From NCBI GenBank assembly GCA_016709765.1, contig JADJMD010000013.1, positions 620,001 to 684,000 on the forward strand: DNA of 64,000 nt. The letters run 5' to 3'. This document shows, one piece after another, positions 38,235-47,209 of the stretch. The notes beneath the pieces are model-generated. The model made no database searches, was not told the DNA's origin, and worked only from the letters and a program-made list of their open reading frames with translations. Numbering within the stretch: the stretch's first letter is position 1; each line of letters begins with the position of its first letter. The position numbers and the translations under genes are program-made. The stretch comes from Ignavibacteriales bacterium. Its GTDB lineage: Bacteria; Bacteroidota; Ignavibacteria; Ignavibacteriales; Ignavibacteriaceae.

Positions 38235-40256
38235 ATGAGATTACGATTTAAACTTTCACCAAAAGCAATCATATCAATTACGTTGCTGATAGCAGCTGTA
38301 ATGATAATCTCATCTTATATCGAACTTAATCAAAGCAAAAAAGAAATATTTCAACTACTTAACGATCATTCCTCTTCACTTCTGGAATCAATAATACAAA
38401 GCAGCAAGAATACATTAAACTCAAGTTTTGAAATTGAAGATTTGATAACCCAAAGACTTTTAGATAACGCACGATTGATTAAAAAGTTAGATTCGTATAA
38501 ATCATTAAATAAAGATGAGCTTATTAAGATTGGAACTGACAATAATCTTTACCGAATAAATATTTTTGATAAATATGGTAATCGAGTTTTATCAAACAGA
38601 ATTCCCGAACCCGGGCATACTCACAGTGAAGAAAATGTAAATCGTTCTAAAGAATTAGCGCCAATCTTAAACAATGAAGTAGTTGAATTGATAATTGGAC
38701 TGAAAACTGCCGAGTTTGTTGATGAAGAAAGATTTGCTGTCGCTGTTGCAAGGGCTAACAATAAAGGGGCAATTGTTGTTAATCTGAATGCGGAAGATTT
38801 TTTAGAGTTTAGAAAAAAAATTGGAATAGGAATTATACTTCAACAAATGTCTGAGCAACACGGAATTGAATATGTTATTTTGCAGGATTCAATTGGTGTG
38901 CTTGCAGCAAGTGAAAAAATTGATACTGTGGAATCAATTTCAGGCTCAGTTTTTTTGCAAGAAGCATTAAATAGTGATTCTTTTTTTTCAAGAACTACAT
39001 TGCACGCTGGACATGATGTCTATGAAGTTGTGCAAAGATTTCTGCTTGACGATGAAGTGATTGGGCTTTACAGATTAGGTGTTTCACTTGAAGATATTAA
39101 AAATGTTGAAGACAGAATGCTGCGAAGATTAATTATTATCTCGCTGATTCTTGCGGCAATTTCAATTATTGTTCTGAGTATAATTTTTACAACACAAAAT
39201 TTAAAGTCCATCTCAACCGAATATGAAAAGTTTAAAACCTTAACTTCTTCTGTTTTGGAAAATATGAGTGAAGCTGTGATTGTCCTTGATAAGAAAAACA
39301 ATATTACATTGTTTAATAAATCTGCGGAAAAGCTTTTTAATATTGATTCAAATCAAGTTCTAGGTAATCACATCCATTCTATACAAAACGCTAGTTTACA
39401 TTTTCTTGAGAAAAATGAAGGATCAAAAATAGATTCATATTTTGAAAAACAGATTCAATTAAATGGTGAAGATAAATTTCTAACATTTAGTATTTCATCA
39501 CTTAAGGAACCAGATACAGACCAACAAGTCTTTACAATTGTTATTAAAGATATAACTGAAACAAAACGACTTGAAGATGATGCAAAGAGAAATGAAAAGC
39601 TTACTGCAATGGGTGAACTTGCATCTGGTGTAGCACATGAAATACGAAATCCAATTAACGCAATTGGTATGATTGCCCAAAGACTGAACAAAGAATTCTT
39701 ACCAATATCAAATCAAAACGAGTATTCTGATATAACCAGTTTATTAAAAACTGAAGTCAATAGAATAAACAAAATTATAACTCAATTTTTAAGCTATGCA
39801 AAACCCATTGAATTGAATCGAAATCAAGTAGATTTGAGATCTTTCTTTGATGATATCTTTCTTTTATTTTCAGAACAGGCGAAACAAAAAGAGATAAAGT
39901 TCATCTTACAAAAAGACGAATTACAAAATTGTAAATTTGATGCAGATTTAATTAAACAAGCATTAATGAATATCTTACAAAATGCGTTTGATGCTGTAAA
40001 TAAAGGAGGGGAAGTTACATTACAATATTACCAAGCTAAAAACGATTTTGTTATTCTGATTACGGACAATGGAATTGGGATTACAACAGAGCAACAGAAG
40101 AAAATTTTCGATTTATATTATACATCAAAAAAAGATGGGAATGGTTTGGGATTAAGTATTTCACAAAAAATAATTTCACAGCATAACGGGTTAATTTCTG
40201 TATCAAGCGAAGTAAATAAAGGAACAACTTTTAAAATTAATATAACCATACAATGA
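38235..40256 (+). CDS. membrane sensor histidine kinase (NtrB/ZraS-like)
   Basis: 673 residues. TM1 (about 14-33), a periplasmic sensing region (34-294), TM2 (about 295-317), a PAS domain (about 335-445; EAVIVLDKKNNITLFNKSAEKLF), then HisKA with ASGVAHEIRNPINA (His near 470) and HATPase_c with NILQNAFDA, DNGIGI and GNGLGLS. It phosphorylates the response regulator encoded next, whose ATG overlaps its stop (ATGA). The signal is unknown; flanking genes for redox and Ca-binding proteins suggest an envelope or metal stimulus. Confidence 0.88.
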   Translation: MRLRFKLSPKAIISITLLIAAVMIISSYIELNQSKKEIFQLLNDHSSSLLESIIQSSKNTLNSSFEIEDLITQRLLDNARLIKKLDSYKSLNKDELIKIGTDNNLYRINIFDKYGNRVLSNRIPEPGHTHSEENVNRSKELAPILNNEVVELIIGLKTAEFVDEERFAVAVARANNKGAIVVNLNAEDFLEFRKKIGIGIILQQMSEQHGIEYVILQDSIGVLAASEKIDTVESISGSVFLQEALNSDSFFSRTTLHAGHDVYEVVQRFLLDDEVIGLYRLGVSLEDIKNVEDRMLRRLIIISLILAAISIIVLSIIFTTQNLKSISTEYEKFKTLTSSVLENMSEAVIVLDKKNNITLFNKSAEKLFNIDSNQVLGNHIHSIQNASLHFLEKNEGSKIDSYFEKQIQLNGEDKFLTFSISSLKEPDTDQQVFTIVIKDITETKRLEDDAKRNEKLTAMGELASGVAHEIRNPINAIGMIAQRLNKEFLPISNQNEYSDITSLLKTEVNRINKIITQFLSYAKPIELNRNQVDLRSFFDDIFLLFSEQAKQKEIKFILQKDELQNCKFDADLIKQALMNILQNAFDAVNKGGEVTLQYYQAKNDFVILITDNGIGITTEQQKKIFDLYYTSKKDGNGLGLSISQKIISQHNGLISVSSEVNKGTTFKINITIQ

Positions 40257-41623
40257 AAGATTACACGATATTAATAGTAGATGATGAAGATGCCCAGCGA
40301 AGTATTTTAAAAGGCTATCTTGAAAAAAAAGGTTACAAAATATTTTCGGCATCATCAGGCACAGAAGGAATTAAAGCGGTACAAAGCAATTTAATTGATA
40401 TTATTTTATCTGATTTTAAGATGCCGGATAAAACAGGGCTTGAAGTTCTTGAAGAAGTAAGAAAAATAAATCCTGAAATAAGCTTTGTAATCCTAACCGC
40501 TTATGGCACAATTGAAAACGCAGTTAGGGCTATGCGCCTCGGTGCATTTGATTACATTTCGAAACCGGTTGACCTGGATGAGCTTGATTTAATGATTGAA
40601 AGAATTATTGAACACAAAAATCTAAAATCAGAAATCCAATTATTAAAAAACCAGTTAAAAGAAAAATTTAAAATTGATTCTTTCGTTTCCCACTCTCCAA
40701 AAATGGAAGAAGTATTAAGCCTAGCTTCTCGCGCTGCTGATAGCAAAGCAACAATACTTATCAATGGGGAAAGCGGAACGGGAAAAGAAGTTCTTGCGAA
40801 ATCAATTCATTATGTAAGCCCCAGAAAAGAAAATCCGTTTATTGCTGTTAACATTCCAGCTTTGCCGGAAACACTTCTTGAAAGTGAATTGTTTGGACAC
40901 GAGAAAGGTGCATTTACTGGAGCTGAAAAAGCTAAGAAAGGTAGATTTGAACTTGCCAACTCGGGTACAATATTTTTAGATGAAATTGGTGACATTCCAA
41001 TTAATCTTCAAGTAAAATTATTGCGTGTTTTGCAGGAACATCAAATCGAAAGATTAGGCTCTACAGAAAGTGTTGATATCGATGTAAGAATCATTGCAGC
41101 TACTCATCAAAACTTGGAAGACAAAATTAAAGATGGAAGTTTTAGAGAAGATTTATTTTACAGATTGAATATTGTTTCGCTTAACATTCCTCCTTTACGT
41201 GAGCGCAGAGAAGATATACTTCCGCTTATAGAATATTTTATTAATAAGTATACAAAAGAAAATGGCAGGCAGAAATTAAGCATATCCAAAGAAGCCGTTG
41301 ATTTACTAATTAAATTTAATTTTCCCGGCAATGTACGGGAATTAGAAAATATTATTGAGCGTGCTGTTGTACTTTGCAGAACTGAAATAATTACAGTTAG
41401 TGATTTACCAAATGTAGTGAGTGGTTTTAAAGCTGAAAAAGAAATCTTAACTAAAGCAGATGCAACGCTAACAGAACAAGTGGAAGAACTTGAAAGGAAA
41501 TTGATTTTTGATGCACTTAGCAAGGCTAACGGTAATCAATCACAAGCTGGCAGAATGCTTGGATTAACAGAACGAAACTTGCGTTATAAAATGCAGAAAT
41601 ATGAGATTAAAAAGTTTGATTGA
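40253..41623 (+). CDS. sigma-54-dependent response regulator (NtrC family)
   Basis: 456 residues: receiver domain with DD at 10-11 and phospho-acceptor Asp54 in LSDFKMP, AAA+ domain with Walker A GESGTGKE (near 177), GAFTGA (near 223) that contacts sigma-54, Walker B TIFLDEIGDIP, and a Fis-type HTH (SQAGRMLGLTERNLRYKM). It activates sigma-54 promoters when phosphorylated. The two promoter-like sites at 38064 and 43202 flank the gene pair and are the obvious candidate targets. Confidence 0.92.
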   Translation: MKDYTILIVDDEDAQRSILKGYLEKKGYKIFSASSGTEGIKAVQSNLIDIILSDFKMPDKTGLEVLEEVRKINPEISFVILTAYGTIENAVRAMRLGAFDYISKPVDLDELDLMIERIIEHKNLKSEIQLLKNQLKEKFKIDSFVSHSPKMEEVLSLASRAADSKATILINGESGTGKEVLAKSIHYVSPRKENPFIAVNIPALPETLLESELFGHEKGAFTGAEKAKKGRFELANSGTIFLDEIGDIPINLQVKLLRVLQEHQIERLGSTESVDIDVRIIAATHQNLEDKIKDGSFREDLFYRLNIVSLNIPPLRERREDILPLIEYFINKYTKENGRQKLSISKEAVDLLIKFNFPGNVRELENIIERAVVLCRTEIITVSDLPNVVSGFKAEKEILTKADATLTEQVEELERKLIFDALSKANGNQSQAGRMLGLTERNLRYKMQKYEIKKFD

Positions 41624-41639
41624 TTTGAAAAAACATCAG

Positions 41640-41705
41640 CATGAGCGGAAATGAAGGATGACATAAATAGTAAATGTCACACTTCCGCTTCGGCTCAGTG
41701 TGACA
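41640..41705. repeat. intergenic palindrome with TGTCACAC/GTGTGACA arms
   Basis: Perfect 8-bp arms at 41675-41682 and 41698-41705 around a CTTCCGCTTCGGCT-like loop; the left part has GGATGACA. It ends between two convergent genes and may serve as their bidirectional terminator. Confidence 0.55.
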
Positions 41706-42797
41706 CTAAAAATCAAAGTCTAATGAAGCGGAAATCATTTGGTTGGAATATTTGTAGTAATAATCATTTGAATTGTTTTTAAAATAATTCCATGTAGCCG
41801 AAATCGATAAACCCTTTGCAACTGAACTCAAATCAAAAACAATTCCTGCGCCAAATCCAAACTGATTATCTTCACGCATTACGTTTAGCTCTTCCCCGCT
41901 TCTATTAACGGCTGGTAGCGAAGAATAATTTCTTATTAGATATCTTGCATCAAGACTTAATTCGATGTTTTCATTAAAGTAATGTTTAAATCCCAATCCG
42001 GTTTCAATTCCATCATATGCATAAATATCATTAAATATCTCTTCTTCGTAATAAACAAGTGAATCACTAATTAAATAACGACTTCCATCGGAAAGATTTT
42101 TTCTATATTCGATATAACCATTAATACCTGTTAAATCACTTAACGATTGTCCAATGTTTGCTTTCAGTTTTAACTGAGCCGCCTCGTTTAGGTAGCCTTC
42201 AAAATCATATTTTTCAGAATATTGTTTGATTAAATATTCTGCATTTAATGTAAGTGACGTTTGAGTTTCAAAGTTTGAAATCCAGTTTACAAAAAACCGG
42301 TGCTCATTGTGAGAGAACAATGTAAAGTTTTTATAAGTGTTTATGTTAAAAATATAACCGGGTAAGATATAATCAGACTCGCTAATTGAATGACGATAAT
42401 TTACATAAGCCGAAATTTGGTTGAAATCATAAACTTTAAATTCATCTTTGTTATTTCTAAAAGAATAATTTATTCCTGCGTTTAATGGATTATCATCCAC
42501 AGAAAATAAATGTGTTTCTACTAATCCGATGCGATGTGTGTTAAATGATTTTGATGTTGTTGCTTGGAAATAATTTAATCCGCCTTCATAATAAATTTGA
42601 ACGTTGTTTAAATCTGATTCGAAGTTATACGCGGAACCAAAGGCAAAACTGTTTATATAATCAGAAACTTTTTCACTTGTATTAAAAATATTATCATCAT
42701 ATATGCCCTGATAATAAGTGTACAAGTTAAACTGAGCTTGTGCAGTTTGTAAAAATAGAATTGCTAAAATTGTTGCAGTACCAAAAAGATTTTTCAT
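41706..42797 (-). CDS. outer-membrane beta-barrel protein
   Basis: 363 residues, signal peptide (MKNLFGTATILAILFLQTAQAQ), then repeated amphipathic strands (YYEGGLNYFQA, INGYIEYRKN, IELSLDARYLIRNY) and a final ASLDFDF strand. A porin-like barrel with no recognised family. It lies 19 bases after the small Ca-binding-type gene, so the two form an operon behind the sigma-54-like promoter at 43202. Confidence 0.72.
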   Translation of the reverse strand: MKNLFGTATILAILFLQTAQAQFNLYTYYQGIYDDNIFNTSEKVSDYINSFAFGSAYNFESDLNNVQIYYEGGLNYFQATTSKSFNTHRIGLVETHLFSVDDNPLNAGINYSFRNNKDEFKVYDFNQISAYVNYRHSISESDYILPGYIFNINTYKNFTLFSHNEHRFFVNWISNFETQTSLTLNAEYLIKQYSEKYDFEGYLNEAAQLKLKANIGQSLSDLTGINGYIEYRKNLSDGSRYLISDSLVYYEEEIFNDIYAYDGIETGLGFKHYFNENIELSLDARYLIRNYSSLPAVNRSGEELNVMREDNQFGFGAGIVFDLSSVAKGLSISATWNYFKNNSNDYYYKYSNQMISASLDFDF

Positions 42798-42816
42798 AAT
42801 TCAATTTCTATGCAAA

Positions 42817-43179
42817 TTAATTTCCCCAGTTGGGACTATTTCCATTTTGATTTCCGCCGCTGCCCTTACCGCCCGGACCTTGTTTACCTGCGCCCATTCG
42901 TTTTCTCATTTTATTAAAACTCATTCCGCTTTGTCTTGTATCGCAAATTCCATCTCCATCTTTATCTATGAACACATCTTTTCTTTTGCGATTTTCTTTT
43001 ACATCAGTTTGAGCTTTTTCTTTTGAGCCAATTTGATTTTGAGCTTTGTTCATTTCTTGATTTTGAGTTTGAACTTTTTCGCGTTCCTGATTTTTTTGCT
43101 TTGTCTGCGTTGAATCAGAAACTGTCTGGCTGTAAATCAAACCAGCTGAAAGTAATACGATTGTTATTATTGTTTTCAT
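42817..43179 (-). CDS. small secreted protein with one DGDG Ca-binding loop
   Basis: 120 residues from the ATG at 43179, chosen for the signal peptide (MKTIITIVLLSAGLIYSQ) and the GAGG just before it. A Gln/Lys/Asn-rich helix-forming segment, FIDKDGDGICD as one EF-hand-like loop, then GMSFNKMRKRMG and a Gly/Asn-rich tail. It is a shortened relative of the 37431 product. Located next to the sigma-54 regulator genes and before a beta-barrel gene. Confidence 0.72.
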   Translation of the reverse strand: MKTIITIVLLSAGLIYSQTVSDSTQTKQKNQEREKVQTQNQEMNKAQNQIGSKEKAQTDVKENRKRKDVFIDKDGDGICDTRQSGMSFNKMRKRMGAGKQGPGGKGSGGNQNGNSPNWGN

Positions 43180-43201
43180 ATATATACCTCTAAAGATTTT
43201 G

Positions 43202-43217
43202 TACAATATAAATGCCA
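43202..43217 (-). promoter_or_regulatory. candidate sigma-54 (-24/-12) promoter
   Basis: Minus strand reads TGGCATTTATATTGTA: TGGCA and TTG match the consensus at the right spacing, with T in place of the -12 C. It ends 23 bases before the start codon at 43179, so the leader would be very short. Confidence 0.5.
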
Positions 43218-43354
43218 CTTAAATTATTGCTATGAGGCAACAGAATTCAAATAAAATGATTATTGCCTTCGACCAAGATGGTTAAGTACGACTAAATGGG
43301 CGAAAATTATATATTTTTACATCGTAATTTAATCACATTTATCAAAGGAGACTT

Positions 43355-43645
43355 ATGAAATCTGTATTATTAATTCTTATTGGTCAAAGAAAACAAGCTG
43401 CAGTGCAAGTTCAAAAAGTTTTAACCGGTTGGGGATGCATGATTAAAACAAGATTGGGTATTCACGACGGTGTTATGGAAAATTGCAGTGATCAAGGATT
43501 ACTTATTCTTGAACTTGCGGGCGAAAGAAAAAAAATGGATGAGTTAGCAAGAAAAGTTTCTTTAATAAAAGGAGTTTCCTTTAAGCTTGTTGATTTGAAA
43601 GTTGTAAAGGAAAAGAAAAAGAAAGTTTCTGCTAAAAAGAAATAA
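43355..43645 (+). CDS. TM1266-like putative [FeFe]-hydrogenase system regulator
   Basis: 96 residues with an ACT-like fold pattern: KSVLLILIGQRKQAAVQVQK, LTGWGCMIKTRLGIHDG (near 23-39), LLILELAGE and IKGVSFKLVDLKVVK, ending in a Lys-rich tail. This is the small family annotated as putative iron-only hydrogenase regulator, usually found with hydrogenase maturation or structural genes. The genome context, 1.7 kb from hydA1, agrees. Ligand and target unknown. Confidence 0.8.
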   Translation: MKSVLLILIGQRKQAAVQVQKVLTGWGCMIKTRLGIHDGVMENCSDQGLLILELAGERKKMDELARKVSLIKGVSFKLVDLKVVKEKKKKVSAKKK

Positions 43646-43707
43646 AATAATTTTCATTTTCTCATCCAGTGCAAAAAGTTTCGAGGTCGATTGCAGAACT
43701 CAAATAA

Positions 43708-43804
43708 GTCATTTCGAAAGAGTCCTCTGCCATAAGCATCCCTTTGGGAGCCTGAGAAATCTGACTTTTTTAATCTACAGATTTCACCTATCGGTCGAAA
43801 TGAC
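43708..43804. repeat. bipartite GTCATTTCGA...TCGAAATGAC element
   Basis: Left arm GTCATTTCGA and right arm TCGAAATGAC are inverted copies; between them GAAATCTGA and CAGATTTC form a second inverted pair. Lies between the TM1266-like gene and the convergent kinase gene. Confidence 0.7.
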
Positions 43805-43844
43805 TAATCTGGGGGGCAACTATAAATCAAAAAATAATGGAATG

Positions 43845-45224
43845 TTAAGATTTGAAAGGCAAAGTAATTTTCACGCAGGTTCCGGGATATTTATTTGTAG
43901 ATAGATGCGATGGACTTTGAACATCTATTGTTCCACCATGTCTTTCTACAATTTGTTTAACGACAGATAGACCCAATCCAGAACCCTCAACTCCGATGTG
44001 TTTTATATTGCTGGCTCTAAAAAAATCAGTAAATATTTTGTCAAGTTCTTCTTTAGGAATTCCCATACCGTCATCACAAACTTTTATCACTAAATCATTT
44101 TTATCTTTTTCAATAGTTATCTCAACCAGGCCATCCATATTATTATACTTAATTGCATTACTAATTATGTTTGATAACGCAATCTGAATCAAGAATGGAT
44201 CCCCTTCAATTGGATGTTTTTCTTTCCAGTTATTGATTAAAGAAAGCTTTACACCTTTAGCTTCAGCATTAACCTTTGCAACTTTAATTGCTCTTGCAAG
44301 TATTGAGGCAATATCTACTTCTTCTTTAATAAATGAATCTTCAAGTCTAAGTTTAGAAATTTTTAATACGTTGTTAATCAGTTCAATTGCTTCATCAGAC
44401 CTTTTACGCGCACGGATAAGTTTTTCTTCTACAACTTCATCTAAAGGTCCAAGAAACTTCTGAAGTATTAAATCAAGATAGGAATGTACTGCAGCAAGTG
44501 GAGTTTTAATTTCGTGTACAATACCGGAAATATATTTTTGTTTTTCTTTTTCTGCAGCGTTTATTTTATCAATTGACTCAAGTAACTGCTGTTCACGAAT
44601 GTAAAGTTGGTTAGCCATTTTATTTGCAATTAAAACAATCATAAAAACCAAAAAGGCAAAGCTTACATTAATTGCCAGTACATAATTAAATTGTTGGTGG
44701 AGTGAGAAAGGAAGAAACCCGATGATATGGTAATGCGGTATTATTGAGTAATACTCACCAACTGTAATTCCCCAGAATGCAAGCACTATAAAAACGGAAA
44801 AAGTATAAATAACAAACCCAGGTAAAATTAAACTGCCAACAATCATGTGAATGACAAAAAACAGAAGCAGCGGTGATTCAACACTTCCTGTAAAATAAAC
44901 CACAAGCATTAGAGATGTCAAATCGGCAATCATTTGCAGCAAAGATAGATGAAGTGGATTAAATTTATCTGCATCATGTTCCAATAATCTCCTCATGATA
45001 TGAAAAAGAATATTGTAAACAAAAATTGAAAAAGTAATTATTAATAGGGCTGTTTGCTGATCATCAGAAAGCGAAATGCCTAAAAAGTATTTTGGGAAGA
45101 TTATAAAGAAGAGAAGCATTACAACTGCGGCATAACGAAGTTTTATAAACCAAAGATTTCTATTCCGTATTGTTAACCAAAATTCTTCGTAATGCTTTGC
45201 CCAAGCTGGAATTAGATCAAACAT
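43845..45224 (-). CDS. membrane histidine kinase downstream of hydABC1
   Basis: 459 residues. About six transmembrane segments in residues 30-205 with no large periplasmic loop, a coiled linker (205-232), HisKA with GIVHEIKTPLAAV (His237) and HATPase_c with NIISNAIKYN, CDDGMGIP and GSGLGLSVV. Membrane-embedded sensing of a small molecule or membrane/redox state would fit. It follows hydA1 by 74 bases on the same strand and may phosphorylate the receiver protein at the head of that operon (inference). Confidence 0.85.
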   Translation of the reverse strand: MFDLIPAWAKHYEEFWLTIRNRNLWFIKLRYAAVVMLLFFIIFPKYFLGISLSDDQQTALLIITFSIFVYNILFHIMRRLLEHDADKFNPLHLSLLQMIADLTSLMLVVYFTGSVESPLLLFFVIHMIVGSLILPGFVIYTFSVFIVLAFWGITVGEYYSIIPHYHIIGFLPFSLHQQFNYVLAINVSFAFLVFMIVLIANKMANQLYIREQQLLESIDKINAAEKEKQKYISGIVHEIKTPLAAVHSYLDLILQKFLGPLDEVVEEKLIRARKRSDEAIELINNVLKISKLRLEDSFIKEEVDIASILARAIKVAKVNAEAKGVKLSLINNWKEKHPIEGDPFLIQIALSNIISNAIKYNNMDGLVEITIEKDKNDLVIKVCDDGMGIPKEELDKIFTDFFRASNIKHIGVEGSGLGLSVVKQIVERHGGTIDVQSPSHLSTNKYPGTCVKITLPFKS

Positions 45225-45298
45225 TTTTACTTCTGTTAAAAAAATAAAACCAGGCAGAACTTAATATATATTTTTCTGCCCGGTTTAAATATACAATT

Positions 45299-47209
45299 TT
45301 AAGCTATATACTTACCTCTCTTCACATAGCTGGTGTGAAGAAGTTTGTGAGAAATATGCCCGCAAGGTCCGTCAGTTAAAAACTCATTATAAATATCAGT
45401 TACATGTTTGTTTTCATGAGATTTTCTTAATGGTAAAGAATTATCTTCATCATAAATAGCTTTTGCTCGCATCTTTCTTATTTCTTCATTTGTTGGAATT
45501 GGCTGACCGCCTCCGCCAAGACAACCGCCTGGACAAGCCATAAACTCTATGAAATGACATTCGCTGAATTTACCGCCGGCTTTTATATCATCCATAATTT
45601 TTTTGGCGTTTGCAGTTCCGTGTGCAACAGCAACTTTTAGAGTGGCGCCTTTTAACCAGTTCCAATCGGGTACAAGATGTGCTAACAATTTTGGAACTGG
45701 ACCAACTTCTGTTATCGGAAGTTCAGCATATTTTATTCCTTCAAATCCGCGTAATGGAATTATATCTGCGTTTGCAAAAACATCTTCGACTTTCTTTCCC
45801 GTTACTAACTCAATTACTGTTCTTAAAGCTGCTTCCATAACTCCGCCGGTTGCACCAAAAATTAATCCAGCACCGGAAGCATCACCAAACGGATCATCAA
45901 AATGCGACTTTGGCATTTCTGGTAAGTAGATTCCAGCCTCTTTTATCATCTGACCAAGTTCACGGGTTGTTAATCCGAAATCCACATCCTTATAACCCGA
46001 ATCATCCATTTCAGGTCTGTTGCATTCAAACTTTTTAGCTGAACATGGCATAACTGCAACTGATACTATATCTTTTGGATCTATGCCTTTTTTTTGAGCA
46101 TAAAAAGTTTTAATGAGCGCACCAAACATTTGCTGTGGTGATTTTGCTGAACTTAAATTATCAATATACTCAGGATAAAAATGCTCAAGATATTTTACCC
46201 AGCCTGGTGAACAAGAAGTAAACTGCGGAACTGCAACTTGTTCTTTCTTAACTAAAGCTTTATAAAGTCTTAAAATTAATTCTGTTCCTTCTTCTATAAT
46301 GGTAAGATCTGCTGTAAAGTTTGTATCGAATACAACATCAAAACCGATTCTACGTAATGCTGTATTCATTTCACCGGTAAATGATTTACCCGGTTCTAAT
46401 CCAAACACTTCACCAATTGCCGCGCGTGGTGATGGTGCTGTTTGAATTACAACATGTTTTGTAGGATCATCAATTGCATTCCAGATTACATCAGAAGGAT
46501 CATTAGCTTTTAATGCGCCGGTTGGGCAGCGATTAATACATTGTCCGCAATTAATGCAAACAACATCAGCTAAAGGTTTTTCTAAAAATGTTCCTATATG
46601 AGTTTTATCGCCACGACCAATTGCTTCTAGAACTCCGACTTCCTGAAGATCGATACAAGTTCTAACACATCTTCTGCAGTTTATACATTTATTCATATCG
46701 CGTATGACTGAGTATGATGAAAGATCAACTTCAAATAAGGGTTCTGTAACATGTCCAAAAGTGTAAGAATCAACACCGTATTCTTTTGCAAGTGTTTGAA
46801 GTTCGCAATTATTATTTCTTACACAAGAATAACATTCACCATAATGTTCACTTAGCAGTAAATCAATTATATGTCTTCTTGCTTTGCGCACCATTGTACT
46901 TGATGTTTTAATTTTTATTGAAGCTGTAATTGGAAATGAACAAGCTGTCTGAAGTGTTCTCATTCCTTCAACTTCAACAACACAAACACGACAAGTACCT
47001 GCGATGCAAAGATCAGGATGATGACAAAGTGTCGGAACGTGAATTTGATTCTCTTTAGATGCTTCAAGAATTGTTTGTCCAAAAAATACTTGCACTTTCT
47101 TTTCATTTATCTCAATAGTTACCTTACTTCCAATTCCATCTTCAATGGTTGGTTTTTCAACAGTTAAAGCTTGTTGAGCCATTGGTGTTCTTGATTTTTC
47201 TTTCATCAC
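45299..47209 (-). CDS. hydA: [FeFe] hydrogenase catalytic subunit HydA (module 1)
   Basis: 636 residues. A [2Fe-2S] domain (Cys62, 73, 76, 90), a His-ligated [4Fe-4S] (His122, Cys126, 129, 135), two ferredoxin clusters (Cys175/178/181/185 and 218/221/224/228), then the H-cluster domain with TSCSPGW (331-337), MPCSAKKFE (387-395) and FMACPGGCLGGGGQP (556-570), and the small-subunit-like C-terminus. Reversible H2 oxidation or formation. TSCSPGW differs from TSCCPGW in module 2. The gene overlaps hydB1 by 4 bases. Three-subunit complex with HydB1 and HydC1; NADH-linked by family. Confidence 0.92.
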   Translation of the reverse strand: MMKEKSRTPMAQQALTVEKPTIEDGIGSKVTIEINEKKVQVFFGQTILEASKENQIHVPTLCHHPDLCIAGTCRVCVVEVEGMRTLQTACSFPITASIKIKTSSTMVRKARRHIIDLLLSEHYGECYSCVRNNNCELQTLAKEYGVDSYTFGHVTEPLFEVDLSSYSVIRDMNKCINCRRCVRTCIDLQEVGVLEAIGRGDKTHIGTFLEKPLADVVCINCGQCINRCPTGALKANDPSDVIWNAIDDPTKHVVIQTAPSPRAAIGEVFGLEPGKSFTGEMNTALRRIGFDVVFDTNFTADLTIIEEGTELILRLYKALVKKEQVAVPQFTSCSPGWVKYLEHFYPEYIDNLSSAKSPQQMFGALIKTFYAQKKGIDPKDIVSVAVMPCSAKKFECNRPEMDDSGYKDVDFGLTTRELGQMIKEAGIYLPEMPKSHFDDPFGDASGAGLIFGATGGVMEAALRTVIELVTGKKVEDVFANADIIPLRGFEGIKYAELPITEVGPVPKLLAHLVPDWNWLKGATLKVAVAHGTANAKKIMDDIKAGGKFSECHFIEFMACPGGCLGGGGQPIPTNEEIRKMRAKAIYDEDNSLPLRKSHENKHVTDIYNEFLTDGPCGHISHKLLHTSYVKRGKYIA

